Of a DNA stretch of 5,542 nt, positions 1 to 4,017 are shown piece by piece; the stretch's first letter is position 1; each line of letters begins with the position of its first letter. The position numbers were made by a program, and so were the translations under genes. Under the pieces are notes generated by a model. That model was given only the letters and a program-made list of their open reading frames with translations. It made no database searches and had not been told where the DNA came from. Origin of the DNA: Thermoprotei archaeon. GTDB taxonomy: Archaea > Thermoproteota > Thermoprotei_A > Sulfolobales > Desulfurococcaceae. The stretch covers positions 1 to 5,542 of the forward strand of contig QMWW01000080.1 in the NCBI GenBank assembly GCA_003661825.1, written 5' to 3'.

Positions 1-1
1 G

Positions 2-79
2 CTCAAGGGTATTGGTGTATCTGGGGTGCTTGTTGCTACAGCTATACACAAGGGATTAGTTAGAAAAAACTCCTACTAG
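2..79 (+). CDS. C-terminal end of a HisA/HisF-like TIM-barrel protein (5' end outside window)
   Basis: Only the last 25 codons are present, read in the second forward frame and ending at TAG (77-79). The peptide runs LKGIGVSGVLVATAIHKG and then LVRKNSY. A Gly-Val-Leu-Val-Ala-Thr-Ala-Ile-His-Lys-Gly stretch near the C-terminus is what HisA, HisF and archaeal HisA-related (beta/alpha)8 proteins carry at their last strand and helix, where the second phosphate group is bound. From family knowledge this would be a phosphoribosyl-isomerase-like enzyme of histidine or cofactor synthesis. Which member it is cannot be told from 25 residues. It converges on the MTHFR-like gene with only 32 bases between the stops. 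The other two forward frames of this segment give no recognisable protein. Confidence 0.6.
   Translation, partial: LKGIGVSGVLVATAIHKGLVRKNSY
64..69 (-). terminator. Possible T-run terminator of the MTHFR-like gene
   Basis: On the minus strand a run of six T (GTTTTTTC) lies about 43 bases beyond the TAG at 112-114. Archaeal intrinsic termination commonly uses such T-runs without a hairpin. The run falls inside the end of the convergent HisA-like gene, so the two transcripts would overlap. The assignment rests on position and composition only. Confidence 0.3.
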
Positions 80-111
80 GTTTCTACGCAGATTACTGAT
101 AGTGAGGTAGG

Positions 112-873
112 CTATGTTCTAACTTTTTGTAACTTCTTGAGGAGTTCCTTATCTCCTTCGAAGTCTCCCGCACACGTAGCTATAATCCCGTCTACTAATC
201 CATCGAGTTTTGCAGCGAACTCTTCTGCTTTCTCCATAGTAGTAGTGGGTTTCCACCCTATTTTCTTCAAGATCTCCGCATTTTTCGGTGTTTCTACTAA
301 GAAGTAAGCGTATATCGGTACGTTCATCTTCTTGAGCTCTCCAGCTACTTTCTCCAGTATAGGGTAGGTTTCATCCGTTAGCCTCATGAAAAACGCGAAA
401 TCCCAGCCAGTCTTAACACGGTTAACCATGTCCTCGGGTCCGAACCTCTTCTTACCGTATCTTGCTCTCCACGGCGAGGGAGATAAGAGGCATCCAAGCT
501 TTACCTTCTTAAGCTTTACTTCATTCCTAAGGAAATCGCGTACATCCTCAGAGGACTTCCAGTATTTAGGTGCTAGGGGATCACCGTATTTGGGGTCATC
601 ACCGAACGTTAGAACTAGGCCTTCTAATCCTACAGCATCTGCAGCTAGCGCTAGAGCACCTACTTCAACAGGTCCCTTATAGTTTAGTATGAATATCGGT
701 ATAGCTACCTTGTCTGGATACTTAGTTTTAAGTACACATCCAACAGCTGTACCGCTTGGAGCAGGCATGCCAGCCGCGCTATCGGTTATGTTCCACCCAT
801 CTACTAGATCAACCGTTTCTTCAGCCATTTTAAGGAACTTTCTTGTAGGGACAAATTCGTGTAGAACTTTCAC
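112..873 (-). CDS. Methylenetetrahydrofolate reductase (MetF)-like TIM-barrel protein, divergent
   Basis: A 253-residue soluble protein starting at GTG (871-873), with AGGTG seven bases upstream. Segments follow the MTHFR barrel in order. HEF at residues 5-7 aligns with the F-E-F region at strand 1 that carries the catalytic Glu (Glu6 here). DGWNITDS at 25-32 aligns with the V-T strand, and VGLEGLVLTFGDDP at 81-94 with the strand ending in the conserved G-D-P. The stretch at 124-131 aligns with the I-G-V-A strand, VKTGWDFAFFMR at 153-164 with the 'Kv-aGAdf-iTQ' strand, and NVPIYAY at 184-190 with the next strand. The usual Thr-Gln is replaced by Met-Arg, and the protein is shorter than the roughly 290 residues of bacterial MetF. 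Expected chemistry is FAD-linked reduction of a C1-carrying pterin, but in archaea the carrier and electron donor may differ. It lies 79 bases downstream of the HDAC-like gene, with its own promoter-like box. Confidence 0.7.
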   Translation of the reverse strand: MKVLHEFVPTRKFLKMAEETVDLVDGWNITDSAAGMPAPSGTAVGCVLKTKYPDKVAIPIFILNYKGPVEVGALALAADAVGLEGLVLTFGDDPKYGDPLAPKYWKSSEDVRDFLRNEVKLKKVKLGCLLSPSPWRARYGKKRFGPEDMVNRVKTGWDFAFFMRLTDETYPILEKVAGELKKMNVPIYAYFLVETPKNAEILKKIGWKPTTTMEKAEEFAAKLDGLVDGIIATCAGDFEGDKELLKKLQKVRT

Positions 874-880
874 GGCAATA

Positions 881-885
881 CACCT
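881..885 (-). promoter_or_regulatory. Ribosome binding site of the MTHFR-like gene
   Basis: The minus strand reads AGGTG, then seven bases, then the GTG start at 871-873. AGGTG pairs with the CACCU of the archaeal 16S rRNA 3' end. This supports the GTG start in the absence of any nearby ATG. Confidence 0.65.
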
Positions 886-922
886 AATAGGAAGTTTTCA
901 TGAGAATAATATTCTGCTCCGA

Positions 923-930
923 GTTTAAAA
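923..930 (-). promoter_or_regulatory. TATA box candidate for the MTHFR-like gene
   Basis: The minus strand reads CTTTTAAAC, close to the archaeal box A pattern (YTTTAWA). About 25 bases further lies position ~900, which would give a leader of roughly 27 bases that includes the AGGTG site. This suggests that the gene can be transcribed independently of the HDAC-like gene upstream. Confidence 0.45.
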
Positions 931-952
931 GCGTTCTTTAGGAAAGCGTAGC

Positions 953-1999
953 CTATAGCTCTATTCCGTGGTACTTTGAGAGCACTTCTCTAAGCTCTCT
1001 ATAGACTCTACTGCTTGGAGGTTTTCCTTTAATTCTCCTCTTAGCTCTTTTCCCGGCTAGGGCTTCTACGTATGCTTTAAACCCCTCTCTTAACCCTCTT
1101 CCATAGCCTCCTTCCAAGATAGATATGATGGTTCTAACTCTTTTCTCCTTGAACAGCTCGTATAGGTATAAAGCAATGGCCTCATACGCGGCTTCTGTAA
1201 CGTTTAGTTGCGTTAATGGATCACCAGCATATGAGTCGAAACCCGCTGATACAACTACTGCTTCAAAGCTGTATTGCTTGTTTAGAGGCTTAACTATTTT
1301 CTCTAGAACCCATACATACACCTCATCGCCAGCATATGGGGGTAACGGGATGTTGATCTTAGTACCTACTGCTTCACCAGATCCTGAATCAGAAACCCAG
1401 CCAGTGCCAGGATATATTCCATGCTGATGTATATCTACGTGTATTACGTGTGGTTCATTCCAGAAAATCTCTTGAGTACCATTTCCATGGTGTGCATCGA
1501 AATCTATTACAAGGACTTTCCTGGTCTTTTCTAGTAGAGACTTGGCAGCGACAGCTGAGTGGTTAAATATACAGAATCCCTGTGTAGGCGCTCCTAGTGC
1601 CACCCCTCTTCTACCAGCATGGTGTCCAGGAGGTCTAGGCAGCAGGATCCACATCTCTTTTTCTTCAAAGCCTTTATGAGTAGCTATGTATGCTAGGGTA
1701 GAGTATCTTGCAGCAACCCTATACGTGTGTCTAGTAACATAGGTGTCTGAATCTATGTAGTGGAACCCACGACTGCATTCCCTCTTAATCCATTCAACGT
1801 ATTCTCTATCGTGTACAAGTAGAAGCACGGATTCGTCTAGAGATTCCTCGTAGTAAAGCCTAGTAGTACTCCATACAGTAGAGCTTTTGAGTGTAGCTAA
1901 AGCTTCTTCTAAGCGATTTGGATTCTCAGGATGCGTACCCCCGGGATCGCTGTGAAGCCAGTGCTCATCGCTATAGACTACGTTAATATGGCTTCCCAA
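953..1999 (-). CDS. Histone deacetylase/AcuC/acetylpolyamine amidohydrolase superfamily enzyme
   Basis: A zinc-dependent deacylase of about 348 residues with the full family motif set. Numbering is from the TTG at 1997-1999. RPPGHHA at 122-128 carries the tandem active-site histidines (His126, His127). GFCIFN at 141-146 is typical of the family. DFDAHHGNGTQ at 166-176 supplies zinc ligands Asp168 and His170. AGFDSYAGDPL at 252-262 supplies the third ligand, Asp255. EGGYG at 296-300 carries the transition-state Tyr299. Every catalytic residue is present, so it should hydrolyse an acetyl-lysine or other acetylamide; the real substrate (a chromatin protein, polyamine or small molecule) is unknown. 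There is no signal peptide, so it is cytoplasmic. TTG is chosen because AGGTG lies six bases upstream. The GTG at 2006-2008, giving 351 residues, sits inside that site. The gene is divergent from the flippase and lies upstream of the MTHFR-like gene. Confidence 0.93.
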   Translation of the reverse strand: MGSHINVVYSDEHWLHSDPGGTHPENPNRLEEALATLKSSTVWSTTRLYYEESLDESVLLLVHDREYVEWIKRECSRGFHYIDSDTYVTRHTYRVAARYSTLAYIATHKGFEEKEMWILLPRPPGHHAGRRGVALGAPTQGFCIFNHSAVAAKSLLEKTRKVLVIDFDAHHGNGTQEIFWNEPHVIHVDIHQHGIYPGTGWVSDSGSGEAVGTKINIPLPPYAGDEVYVWVLEKIVKPLNKQYSFEAVVVSAGFDSYAGDPLTQLNVTEAAYEAIALYLYELFKEKRVRTIISILEGGYGRGLREGFKAYVEALAGKRAKRRIKGKPPSSRVYRELREVLSKYHGIEL

Positions 2000-2005
2000 A
2001 TAAAC

Positions 2006-2010
2006 CACCT
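2006..2010 (-). promoter_or_regulatory. Ribosome binding site deciding a TTG start for the HDAC-like gene
   Basis: The minus strand reads AGGTG, six bases, then TTG (1997-1999). An in-frame GTG (2006-2008) forms part of this same AGGTG, so it has no site of its own at normal spacing. The TTG start is therefore favoured unless the transcript is leaderless. Confidence 0.55.
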
Positions 2011-2091
2011 AGTAGCGAAAGCCTCTTATTCCCTATACACATGAAGCACGATCTGCCTATACGTAAATTTATTGGTTAAACCCGTATAATA

Positions 2092-2099
2092 CTATAAAG
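2092..2099. promoter_or_regulatory. TATA-like element in the divergent promoter region, possibly bidirectional
   Basis: CTATAAAG on the plus strand reads CTTTATAG on the minus strand, so both orientations resemble archaeal box A. Rightward it would place a start near 2120, about 70 bases before the flippase GTG. Leftward it would place one near 2068, about 70 bases before the HDAC-like TTG. A second AT-rich block (AAATTTATT, 2065-2073) could be the leftward box instead. No other gene-like content is seen in 2009-2177. Confidence 0.35.
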
Positions 2100-2156
2100 C
2101 TCTGCAACCGTTAAGCCTCTACCCGAAGCCTTTACCAGTCATGTAATACTACACTA

Positions 2157-2170
2157 TGCTGTAAACAGCA
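2157..2170. repeat. Short inverted repeat upstream of the flippase gene
   Basis: TGCTG-TAAA-CAGCA has perfect five-base arms around a four-base centre. It ends seven bases before the ATG at 2178 and ten before the GGAGG site. It could be a repressor operator or a small leader hairpin, but arms this short also arise by chance. Confidence 0.3.
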
Positions 2171-2179
2171 CGGCATAAT

Positions 2180-2184
2180 GGAGG
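2180..2184 (+). promoter_or_regulatory. Ribosome binding site deciding a GTG start for the flippase gene
   Basis: GGAGG is followed by eight bases and then an in-frame GTG (2193-2195), which is textbook spacing. The upstream ATG (2178-2180) shares its G with this site and has no Shine-Dalgarno sequence of its own. ATG would be used only on a leaderless transcript. Confidence 0.6.
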
Positions 2185-2192
2185 CTAGAGCC

Positions 2193-3584
2193 GTGGAGAA
2201 GTATGTAGAAGATACTATTGCGGGGGGCGTGTGGATATTCCTTGGCAGCGTTGTTGTATCCGCATCGGGATTCATGTTCTGGCTTATAGCCACGCTACTA
2301 GTCGGTGTGGAGAATGTTGGGATAGCTTCAGCTGCTGTGAGTTCATCGGTCATCGCATCTACGATGGCATCAGCGGGGTTAAATATCGCTGTTGTGAGAG
2401 AAGTAGCCGCGAAGGGAACTAGAGCATTCATAGCATCAGCGGTGCTAGCCTCTGTACTAAGTATCGTAGCATTTGCTCTTTCAGCTATCCTCGCATTTAG
2501 CATAGGGTCTAGTGAGCTCAGCTTCCCAGCTTCTATGCTAGCGCTTATCACAGTACTATCAGTACCGATGATATCTTCGCTAATAGGGTTTGGTATGTTC
2601 AAGGAGTACTTTAAAGCAGTATTAGCTGGTTCGATCGCTAAGCTCTGTATCGGTGCTATACTAGCGATCACTGGGTTTAAGGCTCAGGCTATAGTCTACG
2701 GATATATAGCTTACCCACTACTAGCATCTATTACTGCGTTCCTCTCCATCTATAGGTCTATTGCCACCGGGGGGTTGCATGTCACTACTGATGATGTTAG
2801 ATCAGTTGCTTCTCTATCGCTGTCAAACTATCCATTTGTATTCTCAGCGCAATTGCTAACAATGCTTAGCGTATACATCTTCGCCTACTTCGTGGGAGAA
2901 GCGGTTCTAACAGGGACTCTATACATATCTATGATGATAACTATAGCTATATCAACCGTTTCTGGCTCGCTGCTAAGTGCTGCTCTCTCTATAGGGACGC
3001 GTAGGGGAGTCGAGCCTTTCGCGGAGAGCCTGAGAATAGGCTTAGCCCTAGCTACCCCGCTTATAGCTCTAGTCCTGGCTGCTCCCAGGATCGTGCTCTT
3101 AGCCATAAATACGGAGCTTGCAGAAGGAGCAGATGCGTTGAGGATATTAATTCTATCTCTTACCGCTCTAGCAGCGGTATCAGCTGCGATAATGAAGCTG
3201 AATAGAGAGAAGTCTATAGGCTCTATTGCAGTAATAGGTCTAGCTAGGCTTACCGTACTGGTATCTCTTACTCCGATGCTCGCTAAACTCTATGGAATTG
3301 AGGGGGTTTCTATAGCTTTTCTCCTAGCTAATCTAATAGCTTTTCCTATCGCTGTAAAACACTTACCTGGATCCCTATCTATGCTGGTAAAGCTCTGGCT
3401 ACTCCACCTAGCTATCGCTCTTGTTTCCTACACAATACACGCTAACGAGCTACTGGTAGCTGCTCTCGCGATTCCAGCATCGTTCATCATAGTATGTACA
3501 CAGATAGCGTCTCTTAGCGAGCTTAAACAAGTACTTAAAATAGCTATATCTACGTTAACGCATGGAAGCTCTTCTTCTCAGTAG
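2193..3584 (+). CDS. Polysaccharide/oligosaccharide flippase of Wzx/RfbX type (MOP superfamily)
   Basis: A very hydrophobic protein of about 463 residues with 14 probable membrane helices. From the GTG start these lie near 12-37, 42-70, 77-102, 112-133, 143-162, 165-187, 208-233, 238-265, 279-304, 315-333, 341-362, 366-388, 398-415 and 418-440. The opening is typical of lipid-linked glycan exporters: helix 1 of the 'G-flf-l-a-llG' kind, then VENVGIASA, then an Ala/Ser-rich helix ending in GLNIAVVREVA at 63-73, the conserved 'lG---a--Re' turn. Length and helix number match the family. The expected role is moving a dolichol-linked sugar chain across the cytoplasmic membrane for S-layer or other surface glycosylation; the substrate cannot be read from sequence. 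An ATG at 2178 would add five residues. The GT-C-like neighbour on the opposite strand supports a glycan role. The gene ends at TAG, 104 bases before the small membrane protein. Confidence 0.82.
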   Translation: MEKYVEDTIAGGVWIFLGSVVVSASGFMFWLIATLLVGVENVGIASAAVSSSVIASTMASAGLNIAVVREVAAKGTRAFIASAVLASVLSIVAFALSAILAFSIGSSELSFPASMLALITVLSVPMISSLIGFGMFKEYFKAVLAGSIAKLCIGAILAITGFKAQAIVYGYIAYPLLASITAFLSIYRSIATGGLHVTTDDVRSVASLSLSNYPFVFSAQLLTMLSVYIFAYFVGEAVLTGTLYISMMITIAISTVSGSLLSAALSIGTRRGVEPFAESLRIGLALATPLIALVLAAPRIVLLAINTELAEGADALRILILSLTALAAVSAAIMKLNREKSIGSIAVIGLARLTVLVSLTPMLAKLYGIEGVSIAFLLANLIAFPIAVKHLPGSLSMLVKLWLLHLAIALVSYTIHANELLVAALAIPASFIIVCTQIASLSELKQVLKIAISTLTHGSSSSQ

Positions 3585-3661
3585 TTTTCAAGCGCTCAAT
3601 ACCATGATAATAAATAACAGATTACACTGTATAGATACTTTAACGCAGAAGCCTAAGAGAT

Positions 3662-3669
3662 AGTTTAGA
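3662..3669 (+). promoter_or_regulatory. Weak TATA-like box before the small membrane protein
   Basis: AGTTTAGA lies 20-27 bases before the ATG at 3689, a spacing that would give a nearly leaderless transcript. That would fit the lack of a usable Shine-Dalgarno sequence there. A second candidate, ACTTTAAC (3637-3644), would give a leader of about 20 bases. Both matches are imperfect, and read-through from the flippase gene is equally possible. Confidence 0.22.
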
Positions 3670-3688
3670 AGCAGGGATAAGTTAGAGG

Positions 3689-3961
3689 ATGTATGGGGTT
3701 CTACAGGTGTTTATGAGGAGTCTAAGAAAGCTATGGAAAAAAGCAATGAGCTACATAGAAGAGAATCTCGGTGCTCCATGTATAGTTGCTTTCATGGCTC
3801 TCTTGATTCTCTCAGCTATAGAGCTAGCTCTCGGTAACGAGGATCTAGCTAGTAAGCTGGCAGAAGCAGCATACTATAATTTGGTTGCAGGAGTTATTCT
3901 ACAGATTGTATCTATCTTTAGGTCCGAGAGGAAAGCCCAGGAGAGAAAGGCTGAGGACTAG
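3689..3961 (+). CDS. Small protein with two membrane helices, function unknown
   Basis: A 90-residue protein not recognised as a named family. A basic, amphipathic N-terminal stretch (MRSLRKLWKKAMSYIEENLG, residues 9-28) leads into one hydrophobic helix at about 30-49. A short polar segment (GNEDLASKLAEAA, 49-61) follows, then a second helix at about 62-77 and a strongly charged tail from Arg78 to the end. The basic ends suggest both termini are cytoplasmic with a short outer loop, making a helical hairpin. Coding status is supported by the amphipathic pattern, the two clean helices and codon use like the neighbours. The start is uncertain: GAGG directly abuts the ATG at 3689. ATG at 3713 (82 residues, AGGTG only three bases away) and ATG at 3746 (71 residues) are alternatives. 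It follows the flippase on the same strand, so it might accompany it, but there is no direct evidence. Confidence 0.68.
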   Translation: MYGVLQVFMRSLRKLWKKAMSYIEENLGAPCIVAFMALLILSAIELALGNEDLASKLAEAAYYNLVAGVILQIVSIFRSERKAQERKAED

Positions 3962-4017
3962 AGCTTTGTAACCTAGTTCTTCGCCACGGTTTAGAGAAGC
4001 CTACTTTGCTCCTCGAT

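Noticed and set aside
592..604. Minus-strand GTGATGA resembling a C box
   Set aside because: It encodes the conserved Gly-Asp-Asp turn of the MTHFR-like protein, and no D or D' box is placed correctly.
386..928. Two forward open frames (386-682 and 689-928) opposite the MTHFR-like gene
   Set aside because: The opposite strand has a full set of MTHFR-like strands in order. These frames give Ser/Pro/Thr-rich sequence with no domain and no start signal.
1125..1427. A 100-codon forward frame inside the HDAC-like gene
   Set aside because: It lies opposite the highly conserved catalytic region of the deacylase and shows no motif of its own.
2041..2079. A 12-residue ATG frame in the divergent promoter region
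   Set aside because: It is too short, has no ribosome binding site and overlaps candidate promoter elements. It is not supportable as a leader peptide.
2132..2671. A 179-codon open frame antisense to the start of the flippase gene
   Set aside because: It mirrors the Ala/Ser/Ile-rich flippase codons, has no recognisable motif or ribosome binding site, and would cross the divergent promoter. It is a shadow of the real gene.
2932..2938. ATGATGA resembling the C box of an archaeal C/D guide RNA
   Set aside because: It lies within flippase codons (Met-Met-Ile) and no D box (CTGA) follows at suitable spacing.
2885..3106. A 73-codon minus-strand frame within the flippase gene
   Set aside because: It is antisense to helices 8-9 of the flippase, with no independent support.
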